This document shows positions 22,901 through 35,300 of a DNA stretch of 64,000 nt, one piece after another. Source of the DNA: Guillardia theta CCMP2712 (lineage: Eukaryota; Cryptophyceae; Pyrenomonadales; Geminigeraceae); NCBI RefSeq assembly GCF_000315625.1, contig NW_005434626.1, positions 57,930 through 121,929 on the forward strand, written 5' to 3'. Below the pieces are notes generated by a model. The model was not told the DNA's origin. It was given only the letters and a program-made list of their open reading frames with translations, and did no database searches. Position numbers and translations under genes: made by a program. Numbering within the stretch: position 1 is the first letter of the stretch; each line of letters opens with the position of its first letter.

Positions 22901-25900
22901 GAACGACAAGCAGCGATCACCGCCATCGACGAGATCGTCACTCAAGCCAAGCCCCTGGGGTGCACAGGGCCTTACATGGAGGGACAGTGCGGGGAGATGT
23001 GGGCTGCGATGAAGGCGAGGCTGAAGGACAGCAACAAGAATCTGTCGATCCAGGTGTTGGCCCTCCTCGCGAAGATCGCAGATGCTGTTGGAGCCCCGGT
23101 TGACAAGTACAGCAAGCACATCTTCCCCAACATGCTCTCGCTGATTTCAGACAACAAGAAGACTGTCCGTGACGCGGTCCTCAACTGCCTCGAGACCTGG
23201 TCTAAGTACGTGTCCACCGAGACCATCATCAAGTACTTGCCTGTCGCGCTCTCTGTCGATGCCCCTGCTGGACGCGAGGACGCGGTCAAATGGGCCGCAG
23301 AGTACTTGTCGCGTAAGTTGATCTCCTTCTTGTTGCCGACCCTGAGAGCAGTCGCGTGCAGGCACCACCAAGTCCAACGACCTGGACCTCTCCCCCATCC
23401 TGCAGCCTGTGATGGATTGCCTGATGCACAGGGTGGCGGAGGTCAGGAACGGGGCCGAGAGATGTCTGGTCGCCATCTACGTGTGCGGGGGCAGGGAGCT
23501 GATCAATCGAGCCCTGCGAGACATGAAGCCGGCGCAGCTCAAGGGCATCAAACCTCTCTGCGAGAAGGCAGAGAAGGCGGCCATGTCCCAGGCCCCCGGG
23601 AAGGATGCGGACAATCAGGTCGAGCACAAGGTGGAAGAAACGCTGTCGAAGGCAGCGAGCGAGGAGATCAGCCAAGTGGCGACCAAGAAGGCTGTCAAGG
23701 CGGCAGAGAGCTCCAACGAGGCAGTAGAAGCCGCTGCACCGAGTGAAGACCTGGCAGAGAAACCCTTGCTAAGATGCAACAACGGGAAGGAAGCGAGGTA
23801 CAAGAAGTACGGCAAGGCGAAGTGGATCCTGGATGACGCCAAGGAGATAGACAACTTGATCAGCATGGTTGGAGAGCAGATGTTGTCAGTGGCGAACGAG
23901 GACTTGCACAGCAAGTTGTTCAGCAAAGACTTCAAGAAGCAGGTGGACGGGATGAAGGAGTTGACGAGCTTCATTCAAGAGCAGCACCAGCCGTTGATCG
24001 ACAATCTGGACCTCATCCTCAAGGTCTGCTCTCTCCGCATGGTCGCCAAGGCCTCCAACACCTCCGTCCTCCTCGGCGTGCTCGACCTCTTGAAGCATTG
24101 CTTCGAGCAGTTGGTCGTTCACAATCACTGCCTGGACGACACGGAGGCTCAGGTGATCCTGCCGGTGCTGATGGAGGAGGTTGGAAGCAACAGCGATGTG
24201 ATTCGCAAGTCTGTGCGAGAGCTGCTGAAGAAGGCGACGCAAGTGTATCCCGCCAGCAAGATCTTCTCCTTCGCTCTCGACTCGGCGCAGAACACAAGGA
24301 ACCAGCGGTCGCGGGGTGAGATCCTGTCGGAGATGTCGGCCCTTATCGAGAGGCTGGGGCTCGAGCAGGTCTGCACTCCCTCCAAGGCGCTCACAGCCAT
24401 CGCGTCCTTCATCTCCGAGCGCGACCCGCTCGTCAGGAACGCAGCGTGCGATTGCATCGCCGCGGCGTACTCGAGCATGGGAGACAAGGTGTGGAAGTAC
24501 CTCAACAGGCTGGAGGGCAAGGAGAAGGACATGCTGGAGGCGAGGCTCAAGAAGGCGAAGCCGCCGCAGACAAGCGACTTGCCGAGACCCTCGACCTCCT
24601 CGGAGATGCGCCGGTCGATGCCCGAGGTGTCAACAGAGAAGATGGCGGTTACAAGGAGCAGCGTGCCCTCTCTCGAGCCCTCCAGCTTTGTGCCGACGCC
24701 AGTCAAGTGCAAGGAGTCGATCAGTGAGCTCCTGGAGGCCCCGACCCCGACCATCAGCAACATCCGGAGTCGCTTCCAGGCGTCGGAGGTCAAAGCTGAA
24801 GACAAGAGCGACAGCCGTGGCGAGGACGTGCGGGCGATCCTCGCTGAGTTGTCGTCTCCAGCTCCCCTTGAGCAGATCGAGGGGCTGAAGAAGCTCACGG
24901 CGGCCATGGAGAACGATGGCAGCCGGGGGGCGAACCTGAGCAGCAAGGCGGACGAGGTAGTGCAGGCGCTGCGAGGGCTGATGGCTGCAGGGCTTGAGAG
25001 CGATCTCAAGGATGAGAGCGTCTTCCGCGTCGTCAAGTACTCGCTCAACGCTGCCCACATCCTTTTCACCGACAAGTCTGACGCTACCCGGCACGTGAAG
25101 GACTCGACGCTGGGGGCGCTCATCGAAGAGCTTTTGATCCGCCTGCACGACCAGAAGTTTCAGACGGACGAGGCGTACGAGGTGCTGATGAAGGGGATGA
25201 ACGAGCTGATGATGAACATCCTGCACAACGGGAACGCGAACCATGTCTTCACGGTCCTGATCCGATTCCTCTACGAAGGAGCTCCCCTCTCCGGGGGACG
25301 AGATGTAACAGCCGAGTTCACCGACGGCGTTCTGCGTTGCTTGCTGGAGATGGCAAGGAAGATGCAGGTTGTGCTTGTCGTCTCGCCCGCTTGCTCTCTG
25401 ACTTGTCGTGTCTGCAGTCGTTCGCTCCTCGCCTCGATATCGACATGCTGCTCTACGACGCTCACATGTTCCTGGTGGCCCATCCTCCCTCCAAGTACCG
25501 GGGGCGAGAGTTCCGCCCCCTCCGCCTCCTCAAGACCATTCTCAACGAGCTGGTGAAGCTCAAGGGCGAAGGCATCCGCCAGCACCTCACCCTCGTCCCC
25601 GTCGAGTCGAAGCCAACGCTCTGCTCGTACCTTGAGCTCGTCCTGCAGCAGCACGCGAGCAAGGCAGGCGGAGCGAAGCCGTCGGGAGGAGAGGACATCT
25701 CCGCGATCTTCGACAAAATCGGGAGCAGAGATAAGGACGTGGCGAAGGAGGTGAGACGAGGAGGAGGAGGAGGAGGAGGAGAGCTGAATGCATTCAGGGC
25801 TTCAAACTGCTCTACCTCTACAAGCTCAACCACCCTGACTTCAGCCTCGACCAATACCTCTCCGGCAGGTCTCCGCAGTTCCAGGTAAGAAGATGCTGCT

Positions 25901-26263
25901 GCTGGGCTGCTGGGGTCTGACGTTTGGCAGGAGCACGTGCACAAGAACCTCGCCAAGGTGCAGGCGCAGCATGAGGCCGCGAGCAGCGCGAGCAGCATGC
26001 CGCTCCAGAGCGCCATGTCCATCGCCAACAAGGGGATGACGCCCCTCGACCTCAAGCCAAGCGGCGCTGGTGCTCTGCTGGACAAGCTTCAAGGGATCCG
26101 AAGTCAGCTGGGGATCGGAGGGGCGGGGCAGGAGGCAGAGGCGGCAGGAGAGAAGGAGGAAGAGGAGGAGAAGGAGAGCAGACAGGCAGACGAGAACAGA
26201 AGCAGCTTGACCAGCTCGTCTGTCGTCAGCCTCCAGGAACGTCTCGCCAAGTTGCGATCGTAG
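19929..26263 (+). CDS. XMAP215 / ch-TOG / Dis1 family microtubule-associated protein
   Basis: Ten exons (19929-20081, 20239-21438, 21493-21957, 22008-22178, 22229-22696, 22748-23312, 23362-25367, 25418-25750, 25798-25884, 25931-26263) join in phase to about 1926 residues. A glycine-rich N-terminus is followed by repeated TOG HEAT-repeat domains. Their opening helices are visible as LESKAWKTRMEAYIELAE, LAAPKWQEKKEMIDNLIEL, TSANWKERLEGAEALE, GDANWKERQAAITAIDEI and LFSKDFKKQVDGMKELTSF. A lysine/alanine/proline linker follows TOG2. The C-terminal module (LLYLYKLNHPDFSLDQYL, then FQEHVHKNLAKV) matches the conserved tail of ch-TOG and plant MOR1. Family members bind tubulin through TOG domains, speed microtubule plus-end growth and act at spindle poles or basal bodies. 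The start is the first ATG; upstream DNA is AT-rich. Confidence 0.95.
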
Positions 26264-26570
26264 TGTTTTTAGTAACGGACATGAACTGACTTGTAACGCT
26301 GTAACTGATCCCGTAACATGAAGTCTATGACTGGTAGAGAAGACTGCAACACTCGTTGAATAGTTCTTCCCGCTCCTGAGCCTCTTCCTCGCTACACCTG
26401 AAGCCCAGTCATCCCCTCCTCTCCTCCCGTCATCCCCTCCTCTCCTCCCGTCATCCCACCATCCCCTTCTCCCAATAGCACCTGCTGCTCTCCAGCACAG
26501 ATTTAGGTATCGGTTCCAAGCCCAGCAGCTGCTTCCCCAGCTCACTGAGCTGGCTCGGCTGCCAAGCTGG
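26264..26570. other. Short convergent intergenic spacer
   Basis: About 300 bases lie between the stops of the TOG-domain gene and the PAH/DUF1479 gene. It contains a small direct repeat of tcatcccctcctctcctccc at 26410-26455. Nothing else is seen. Confidence 0.5.
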
Positions 26571-28568
26571 TCACGCCATGACCGACAGGCAGCGCCGTGT
26601 CACCTTCATGCGACGCTCGGGGTCGTTCTCGATCCTCAGGTTTGGGAATCCAGGAGGAGCGTCGCCGCGAAGAAACGCTGCTCGCTGCTTGGCAAGGTAC
26701 CGCGCGTTCTGTGGGCATCTGCGACGGGGTGAGGAGGAGACGAGGGCGTGAGCAGCAACGCACAGGGGAGAGGCGGGGATGTAGAGCACGTTGCTGGGCT
26801 GAGAGCCGGCGTGATCCGCTTCGACGCCATGGATGAGGTCGGGATGCCACCAGACCTGCAGCGCATCAACCTCGCCAGCTCTCGCGCCTCCTCTCACCGT
26901 GTCCCCGGCGTCGACGGGCCCGACAGGAACCTTGGCCTTGAGGAGCGGAGCATGCCACCTGCTGGTGATCTCGATGGTGTCGCCCCCCCCCGTGTCGCTG
27001 ACCCCGCAGAACTGATGGACAGGCACGTCCTCCTGGAAGGGCCGCAGCAGCACATACGCCATGGCCTCCGTCACCATCGGGATCACCTCCAGGGTCCCGT
27101 CAGTCGGGCCTTGAGGCGAGAGCGCCAGCCAGCCCTGGAAGGAGCGGAAGAAGGACCCGGACGTCTCCGTCCGCCTCCCAACGTCCCAGGCGTCGTAGTC
27201 CTCCAGCCTCCCCTCCATGATCTCCTGGTACACCTCCTGCCAGGCTGGGTCCGCCCAGCGGCACATGGCGCCGTTGTCGATGTGCTCCTTCATGCCTGTC
27301 TGCTTGTCGTAGCCGGGCAGGCGGTGGCGCCAGCGGTCGATGTAAGTGGTCTCGACGTCGGGGAGGAACAAGAGCTTCTTGCTCTTCTTCTCCCTGTAGC
27401 CCCACAAGTGATTCAGCCAGACCCTCACCTTGTGCATCTTCTCGTCTTGCCGGGCTTCGAACTGACCGCGCGTGTAGTACATCTCCTGCACCCCCCCGAA
27501 GGTGAAGGCCTTGGGGTTCTCGTCGTTGTAGATGGTCTCGTAGCTCTCAGGCTTCTTGGGGTCAACCTTGAGGTAGTGACTCAGGTCTGCCATCATCCCC
27601 TCGTTCATCTCCAGCGCCTTGGCCTTGGCTACAACCCCTCGGATCTTGATCACCCCTGCCACCTTCACCTGCTCCACCACCTGCGCTGGCACCTCCCCCT
27701 TCAAGATCTCGTCCACGTGGATGGACGGGATCCAGGAGGCCCCCGCCGCCTCCATCTGCTCGATCCTCTTCTCGATTCGCTTCTCCAGCCTCTCCCACAT
27801 GTCTGCAAGCTGCGAGGGCTCAGCGCTGCATCGAGGCTGGGGGAGGCTGTTACCTTGCGAGGAGCGATGGTCTTCTTGAGCTGAGCCTGGTAGATCTGTT
27901 GCTGCGTCATCCTCTTCCCCATCCCCGCGTACGAGTTCAGGAAGGCGTTTGGCCGCAAGTCCATCTCCTGCCAACCTTTCAGCTCCTCACCGCATCGGCT
28001 GCCGCTCACCCCGACACTTTCGCGCCTCCGCTTCTGCTCGAGCGGGAGAGATCCTATGAGCTGAGGACAAGTTACCCAAGAAGCGAGAAGAGGCAGAACT
28101 CACGCTGCTCTGGTCGAAACCTCTCCTCTTCCCCTTGTGCTTCTCTCCATCGCTCTTCTCGGGCGAGCTCATCTCGTCGCCTTCGTGCTTGGCTGACCGC
28201 GAAGTCCGAAGATTCTCGTCTTTGCTTGGCGAGAAGAATCTTTGCATCAAGCAGTCGCGGCATGCAGGAGGGAGGAACTGGCTGAAGCCCTGCAGCAAGT
28301 ACTCCCTCCCGATGAGCATCTCAATCACAACTGTGACCACCATCTCCGCATTTACACTGTCACCGAGGTGAGGTCAACGCTAGAGACTAAACACTTTCTC
28401 CACTTACTTCTTGGAGCGAAACTGAGTCAAAATCTCCAGGAACGTATCATACTCTGTCGGCATTTCGCTCTTGACCTTTCGAGGACGTCAAGAAGAACAA
28501 GAAAGTCTTGTTCCCACCTGTTTCAAGAATGCCAATGCGGTTTGAATGTTCGGTTTCGAGTCGGACAT
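26571..28568 (-). CDS. Sin3-type PAH domain joined to a DUF1479 Fe(II)/2-oxoglutarate-dioxygenase-like domain
   Basis: Exons 28568-28518, 28475-28408, 28356-28104, 28060-28010, 27967-27854, 27809-26898, 26855-26764 and 26718-26571 join in phase to about 560 residues. The first three encode a paired amphipathic helix resembling Sin3: ALAFLKQVKSEMP, YDTFLEILTQFRSK, then EYLLQGFSQFLP. A basic serine-rich linker follows. From about residue 170 the sequence matches DUF1479 (YbiU-like) proteins: VIKIRGVVAKAKALE, an HxD in KEHIDNGAMCRW, a distal histidine in GDTVWWHPDLIHGVE, and the end LYIPASPLCPQNARYLAKQR. The HxD and distal H suggest an iron-binding site. The substrate is unknown. The intron between the halves (28009-27968) is 42 nt and open in frame, so retained or spliced the reading frame continues. 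Two adjacent genes remain the alternative. Confidence 0.8.
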
Positions 28569-28618
28569 CTCTATCTTGACTTAGCGAACGCGATGATCTC
28601 AACCTTCTAGACAACGAG
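28569..28618. promoter_or_regulatory. 50-bp bidirectional intergenic segment
   Basis: Only 50 bases separate the ATG of the PAH/DUF1479 gene (minus strand) from the ATG of the next gene (plus strand). Either the two share a very compact bidirectional promoter, or one start codon is misplaced. Confidence 0.45.
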
Positions 28619-29577
28619 ATGCATCCGCCCTACTCTCTGCCGTCTCACAGGATGCAACAGAACATGTCGCGCCTCCCGATCCTTGGAGGTCAGCAACACT
28701 CGTCAGACCGGGTAGCTTGGGTGAGTATCATCCCGAAGAGCCTGACTAATCTATCGGTAAGATCAACCTAGTTTCACACGAGCTTAAGGAATGACGATAA
28801 AGCTTGTTGCTTCTCATCCCGTAAATGTCCACTATCTCATGGCAACCTCACCCTGACTTTCACTCCTTACTCTTCTAGTTGGGTTACACGCAGCGAACAA
28901 ACATAAAGGGATCAGAAAGCCAGTTTGAAAAGTGAAGGGAGACATGGCAACAGGAGCACGAGTTTTGAAAAAATCGAACGATTAATGCAACAGGGCAAGA
29001 GAACTTGAGGTGATGAGTTGCAGTAAAGTTCCCTCACTCATATCAGAAGCGGCAGAAGTGGAACGGTTTGCTCTGACAGCACAAGCACCAGGAGAGGTGA
29101 AGTATGACGTTCAGAGGCAGAGCATAGCAGCACATGTGCTCAAGCAAGTGCGAGAAAACAGAGAGAGGCAAGATAAGCGTATGGATGAAGCAACACATTG
29201 TGATCCGCGAGAGAGTCGGTCTAACTGGAAGAGCCACGAGCAGGACGTAGAAAGAGGACGAGGCAGCAAAGCAGGTCCATGTTGTAAAGGATGCAAGGAA
29301 AGCGAGATGAGAAAAGGGCGAAGTCGATTATTGACATGAGAGAAGATTGCAAGTACATACACAGATGAGGATTGAGGAAAGGGAAGGAGCAATATGATGA
29401 AGCGCAGTTGTTATGCGGTACAAAGACGAGCATAATGAAAGAGTTGGCAAAGAGGTGGTGGAGGAGAAGTACAAGCAGGAAAGTAGCCATGGCATTGAAG
29501 CGTTCAAGAAAAGCTCTGCGAAGGAGGGAGAGGGCAGAGGGAGAGGAGGAGAGGGCAGAGGAGGGGGGCTGATGTAG
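28619..29577 (+). CDS. Hypothetical charged protein
   Basis: Not recognised. The start MHPPYSLPSHRMQQNMSRL ends at a clear donor (gtgagtatc, 28719). An exon LGYTQRTNIKGSESQFEK (28881-28934) and a long charged exon from 28995 follow in phase (ARELEVMSCSKVPSLISE, then HVLKQVRENRERQDKRMDEA). The last exon (from about 29410) encodes VVMRYKDEHNERVGKEVVEE and ends in a glycine/arginine-rich tail, with a stop at 29577. The middle join near 29270-29400 is uncertain because RDEKRAKSIIDMREDCK also looks coding there. The protein is basic and probably helical, without membrane spans. The tail resembles RGG boxes of RNA-binding proteins, but that alone is weak evidence. Confidence 0.55.
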
Positions 29578-30644
29578 AGGAGCAGGAGCAGGAAAGCTGC
29601 TCAAGTCAGAGCGGAGGTTGAGGCGGAGGAGGCTCGAGGGGAAGATAAGATAGAAGGGACTTAAATTTAGTGAGAAAGGAGCTAATTGAGGGGTTAAACA
29701 CCTTAATTTGAGCCAAAAGTAGCCCAAATCCTCAAACTCTACTTAATTTTGCCAGGAAGTAGGCTAACGCTGCCTGTGTTGTAAAGTTCTTTTTTTTTTA
29801 GCACAGCCAGAACTAAAAGATATCTTTTCGATCTCATTTTTTTTCACCCACCCACCTTTTCTCCCTTTTACCACCCCTCACTTCCTCTGGGAGTCTCAAC
29901 GTGACGCGTACCACCCCTCCTTTCGTGGTGTTCACACCCCCACCGGAGAGCGACGTGGAGAGCAGAGAATTTCGAGGATGGTGATGCGGGGATGAGGAAC
30001 AAGAGGAAGTGGATGCAGGACCAGAAGAGGCTCCCATGGGTGATAAAGATGCTAATAGATCATGAACAGTGACGAGAAATGATCAGCGAACATGAAAGAT
30101 CAGCGTTACAAGACGCTGATAGATGATAGTAGGTGGTACACTGATAACATGTGATGATAGATGACGTAGCAAAATCTGATAGATGAAGCTGAGAAATGAT
30201 GCAAGACGGTGGAAGATGGTGAAGGAAGATCAAAAAGAACAAGCGTGACAGGATGACGAGATGGTGATAGATGATAATGATGGATTGTGAATGTAAAAGA
30301 ATGTGATGGAGAAGGATACAAGATGGTACAATCAGAGACGCCGGTAGTTTCAGGCATTCAACTCGGCGTTAGTCGGTTCAGGTCAGTCGTGAACGAGGTC
30401 ACCCAAAACAAGTCGTGCAATAGATAGGATGTTATCCGGGTAATCACTGGGAACTTGAGGGATGCGGCAGGGCAAACAGAGAAACTCAAGGTGAGAACAA
30501 CAGGCAAGTTCCCGACGGAGATCGATGAAAGTCTGAAGGAATTCCCGTCTGACCACTAGAGGATCGTTTATTTTTTATAGCCATGGAAGCATGGTTCGCA
30601 CAACAGTCAAATGTTCGGAACAACAACATCAGCTTCGTATGCTT
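29578..30644. other. Intergenic region, GATGATAGATGAT-like low-complexity DNA
   Basis: 29640-29900 is AT-rich with runs of T. 30040-30330 is rich in degenerate gatgatagatgat words, an old simple repeat. I see no exon before the cathepsin B stop codon at 30645. Confidence 0.55.
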
Positions 30645-31995
30645 TTATCGTGGTGACATGTCAACCATTCCAGCGACCACCGATGACTCGATGCCGCATT
30701 CATCATCTCCTCTTGCGATCTTGAATGTACCTTTGTCACCCCAGTCCTCATTCCAGGAATTGGCGACCAGCCAGTACTTGTTGCCTGCCTCGACTCCCCA
30801 TCTACGCAAGAGCATCAGTCAAGTGCAATGTTGGTGAGGGAATCCTGTACCCCATGATCTTGATCGCGTGTCCACCGAGCTCCGGTCCACTGACATGTCG
30901 ATAAACACCACTCTGATAGGCAAGAAAGTCTTGGTAGACAGTGAAGGCAGCTTCCACAGGTCCTGCCGATGTACGTCAGTGAAGCAAATAAGCAAGCCAG
31001 GAGAATGCTTCATCACCATTCGTCATGATCTCGGCCTGAATCTTTGCTGGGCTTACGGAATAAACCGATTTGCCATGGTATCTTGGCTTCTTCTCGCTTG
31101 CTCGCACGCATTTGGGGGTTGGCTGGCTTGGACCACAAGGTTTGTAATGGGTCTTGTTGATGTGATGTTCGCAAGGGGGGAACACGTAGGGGTACTTTGA
31201 TTCCGTCGTCAACCCATGCATCTTGAAGAACCTCCAGGCACCCGTTGGGAAACCGCCGTTGCATCCCATTCCGCATTGTACAAGGCAGCACGAGAGCATA
31301 TCCTCTGCAGACAGTTCGTCCTTGACCGTCCCGTTGCTGGCGATGCACAACCTGTCACTCATCGCTTCCTGCGAAAGAATATCAACGACAACATCAACGA
31401 CAATGTTTCGAGCAAGGAGAGCGCAAAGAGTCGGAGGATGCATCTTACCACGGCTCCAAACGCCCAGCAGGATCCGCACGTCGACTGGTCGCGAATGTGT
31501 GCGATGGAAGGGCACTGAGGCCAGTTGGTGCGAGCGTCAAAGTTGTCTGGGATCTTCACGTTGGGATAGTCAAAGTCTGGAGGTCCAGCAAGCATGTCCT
31601 TCGGCTCCTTCAACGCTCCCATCCAGGTACGCACGTCACCGAGCTTGGTATTTGCAAACCGCTTGTTGGTTGTAGCTTTCCAGCTCTTTGCAGCATTGTT
31701 GACTTCATTCACTACAAAAGACATTGAGTTAGATAGTTTCACATCTTGAGACAAGACGAGGCTAAAGAGGCTCGAATCAGAAACATGAAACGCAAGGTAA
31801 CAACGGTTTGTTTAGTCGCGCACAAATCTCTTCAAAACGCATCACTGAGGAGGCAAGAGGGAGACAGGGAGCAGAGAGATGGCGGCGAGGCTCACCGAAG
31901 TCTTCTGAAAGAGCAGGAGCCTCGTCGAGCTTCTGGTTCAGAGGCACGGCTGCCGCCAGCCCAAGAGCGCAGCACAGAACTGCTGTCCGCAGCAT
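30645..31995 (-). CDS. Cathepsin B-like cysteine protease (papain family C1)
   Basis: The signal peptide starts at 31995 ([17 protein letters not shown]); an in-frame ATG ten codons upstream is possible. Exons then encode the propeptide ([16 protein letters not shown]) and the mature enzyme. The catalytic cysteine lies in [14 protein letters not shown], the cysteine-rich [19 protein letters not shown] follows, and the occluding loop ([15 protein letters not shown]) marks cathepsin [19 protein letters not shown] leads to the catalytic histidine in [10 protein letters not shown] and the asparagine in [11 protein letters not shown]. The protein ends [15 protein letters not shown] before a TAA at 30645. 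Four introns of about 45-150 nt fit in phase. Enzymes of this family degrade protein in lysosomes or vacuoles, or after secretion. The occluding loop retains both histidines linked to dipeptidyl carboxypeptidase activity. All catalytic residues are present. Confidence 0.95.
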
Positions 31996-32376
31996 CGCAG
32001 GGATCACACTTTTAATCATAAAAGTTATTTCCAGACGAAGGACAGCAGATGGGTAGGGAAGATACAATCAAAGTACCAATAATTGTAAAATTAAAACATT
32101 AAAATGCCCTCAACCTACCATGTGTGTTTTAAATATTTTTATCTGGCGTCCCCACCACACCCTGGTGATATCAAACCACCCCCTACCCCCTGAAGACCTT
32201 GAGGTCTCAGCTTGACTTCCCTCACAATCCTACAATCTTCAGTTCCTCCTCCTTCCCCCTTCCCCGCTCTCCACCTTGCTCCTCCTCCTCCTCCCTCCTC
32301 CCTCCCTCCCTCCCTCCCTGTATCGCCCATACCTGCTGTAACGACGGTCTTCGCTCTGCCATAGTCTAGTATATTG
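31996..32376. other. Intergenic region with CTCC/CCCT microsatellite
   Basis: Divergent spacer between the cathepsin B gene and the helicase gene. It contains an AT-rich stretch (32070-32140) and a pyrimidine-rich tract (32240-32320). No exon is seen. Confidence 0.5.
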
Positions 32377-35300
32377 ATGCTCCTCCATCGCAGGCAAATG
32401 ATTCAGTTGCGGGCTCTTGATGGGGAAGACCTCGCAGGGAGGCAAGAGGAGAGGCAAGAGCATCTTCCTCTTAACCCCTCGAATGGCTACATAGCGGATG
32501 CTGGCAGCTTCCTGGTAGAGATGAGGAGCCCACAGGACCTGATCGAGGGGAGCCTTGTGACACTGAAGGAGAACGAGCTAACGACATGGTCTAGCAGCGG
32601 CACACACCTGAGCTCCTTCCGAGTCGACAGCCATCACAGCAGTGTGCTGGCCGCGATGCTCCGCCTGGTGGCTAAGAAGTGGATTACTTACTCAGCCTAC
32701 GTGAATTCTTGCAACGAAGCATGACAGAGGAAAGCGTGGAGGGAGGAGAATATGATGTGGACATCGGGTTTACCATTCATCTGAGTGTGAAGCTCACGTA
32801 CGACAGCATGAACAACGAGTTGGGACGAGACCTGCACGTGCTGGTCATGCATCTCGACACTCGCTGCCCCTGCAGGTCCTCCAAGGAAGGAGGTCTCGCG
32901 CAAGAGCTCAGAAGCTTGGAAGCGTTTCGAGGCGCCCTGTCACAGCTGAAAGAGAGCGATGACTCCGTCAAAGTGAGCCTCGCTCAGATCAGATGCAACT
33001 GTTTCGTCAAGGACTGCTGCTGGGATTCGCTGCATGACAACGGGCAAAACTTAGCTCCGCTGTTCAGGTTGGGATCAGTTTTGCTTGCCCTCAATAACCT
33101 GCAGCATGAAGATGTGCTTGATGAAACCAACAGAAACTCCACACCATCTTTGATGGTTCAAAGAAAAGGCTGTTCGAAAAGCGTGGATCTTGTCGATGGG
33201 GCTGAACTAGAGCTATGCATGTATGAAAGTGATGTTTGGAAAAGGGTGCGTGTAGAAGGCGTTATGAAGAATCCGGACGGAAGTTTCAATTTCTTTGCTG
33301 ACGAAGGCTCTGTGAAGCAAGAGCATCGCATGGTGGATTTGAAGCGGGTGTCAGGCAAGTCTTCCTACAGGATGGCAGCAACAGACAAGAGCAACTCCAA
33401 GCCACAGCGAGGAGCTCTTGTGTCGGTACGATGGAAGTACAGTCTGGGCGCACGGGTGAGAAAGCTGGCTGGCGAGGTAGTCTTGTGTGGAAAGATTGTC
33501 AACATCTTGAGAGTGAAGAGATCTCAAAGCTTGAAGTATGAAGTGAGGTATGAGTCCGGTGAGCAGGAAGTGGTGTCCTTTCCACATAAATGCTTCGAGT
33601 GTGTAGAAGAATCCAGAGGGTGCACGTTCGTAAGGGATGCGTTTGTGGTGGGCATGGAGGACCAGCACGTTCTTGTGAGATATGCTTCGACAACCCTGGT
33701 GGAGCGACTGCTGCTCTCTGAGGTCCTGGGAGTTCGCGAGAGTATTCAGATGCCGATCCATGTGCTTCCTGACGATGTTCTTGTGGTGCTGCTCGATCAG
33801 CTCGACCCCTTAGAGGAGCTGAGCGTTGCGGCGATGACATGCCGATCGCTCAACAATGCTGTACAGAACATGATCCCTGGACTCAAGCTCACTCTCTATG
33901 GCCATCAGCGACGAGCAGTTGCATGGATGCTGAGGAGAGAGACTCGACCTGAGAGAATTTCAAACCCGAGCGTCGAAGAGTTCTGCTCCAAGAAGGGAAA
34001 AGATTTCTACATCAACCTCTGCAAGGGAGTGTCGCTGTCCTTTGAGGCTGAGAAGGAGGTGGAGGACGTGCGAGGAGGCTTTCTCTGTGACGAACCTGGC
34101 ATGGGGAAGACCATCACTGTGCTCGCGCTGATCTTGAAGTCTCGCAGCATGAGAGGATGGAATTTCTTGAACGCAGATGAGAGCGACAGAAGTAGCTCAG
34201 AAAGTCTCGGCATATCGCCTGGGAGGTTGACAAGGTTGTCAGCTCAGGCCCTGTCGCCTACCAAGGGTGTGGTCAAGTTTCCTTCTCGCGCAACTCTCAT
34301 CGTCGTTCCTGGCACGCTGCTCCACCATTGGACGTACCAGATCAGTGCTCACACTAAGAGAGGCACCCTTCGGCTCCATACTGTGTCCAAGTCGTCTGAG
34401 ATCCTCTCGGCCAAGGACATGTCGCGACTAGATGTCGTTCTCACCACCTTCGATGTGCTGAGCAAGCAGTGGAGTCTGGGGAGCCCAGTCCTTGGTTCAC
34501 ATAGATGGTATCAGCAGCAGCGAGTCCAGTCCCTCAAGCAGGGCAGGTATGTGCACGATTATGTGGGGATCGCAGACTTCAAGAGGAAGGTGGAAAGTGC
34601 TCAGGAGGAGACGAGGAATGGGAGTGAGTTTCTCAAGGTCAAGTGGAGGAGGATCATCCTCGATGAAGGTCATGTTATGGGAGGAACCAACGAGACTAAT
34701 CGTGCCATGATGTGCTCCAACATCGATGCTTCTTGTCGATGGATCTGCACGGGGACTCCGACGCCCAACAACCCTGGGTCTGAGCTGATGCACCTCTACG
34801 GCCTCATGTGCTTCCTCCGCTCCAAGCCCTTCGCCAACTTTGACGTGTGGCGCCAGCAGGTGGTCCTGCCCTTCGAGTCCTTCGACTGCTCAGCTTGGGT
34901 GCGGCTGCACGCGATGCTGTCGAGGAGCATGTTTCGATCGCTCAAGGCTGACATGGAGAGGTTGGGGGAAATTCCTGCCTGCAAGGTAGAGACGACGCAC
35001 ATCCGGTTGTCACGAGGAGAGCAGGAGGCATACAACGGGCTTGTCTCCATCATCCGCAGAAATTTGATTCTCGCTGAGTGCGATGACATCCGGATCGACT
35101 CTCTGCTGCACAGCAAGAACAGGAAGTACGCGCTGGAGGCGATCAGCAACATGAGGAAAGCGTGTTGCGTGACGGGGCAGGTACTCGTGGGGTAGTCAAG
35201 TCGCGTTCCCTTGACGTTTGTGACAGTTCAAGATCGCGATCGTGAAGGCTCACCTGGACGAGTCTGTCGAGGTGATGCGCAGGGGACACTCGTTGCAGGA

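Noticed and set aside
24149-25123. 324-residue minus-strand frame
   Set aside because: Antisense shadow of the large TOG-domain exon 23362-25367.
26748-27884. 378-residue plus-strand frame rich in H, L, V and P
   Set aside because: Shadow of the DUF1479 gene on the other strand, which has clear domain motifs and in-phase introns.
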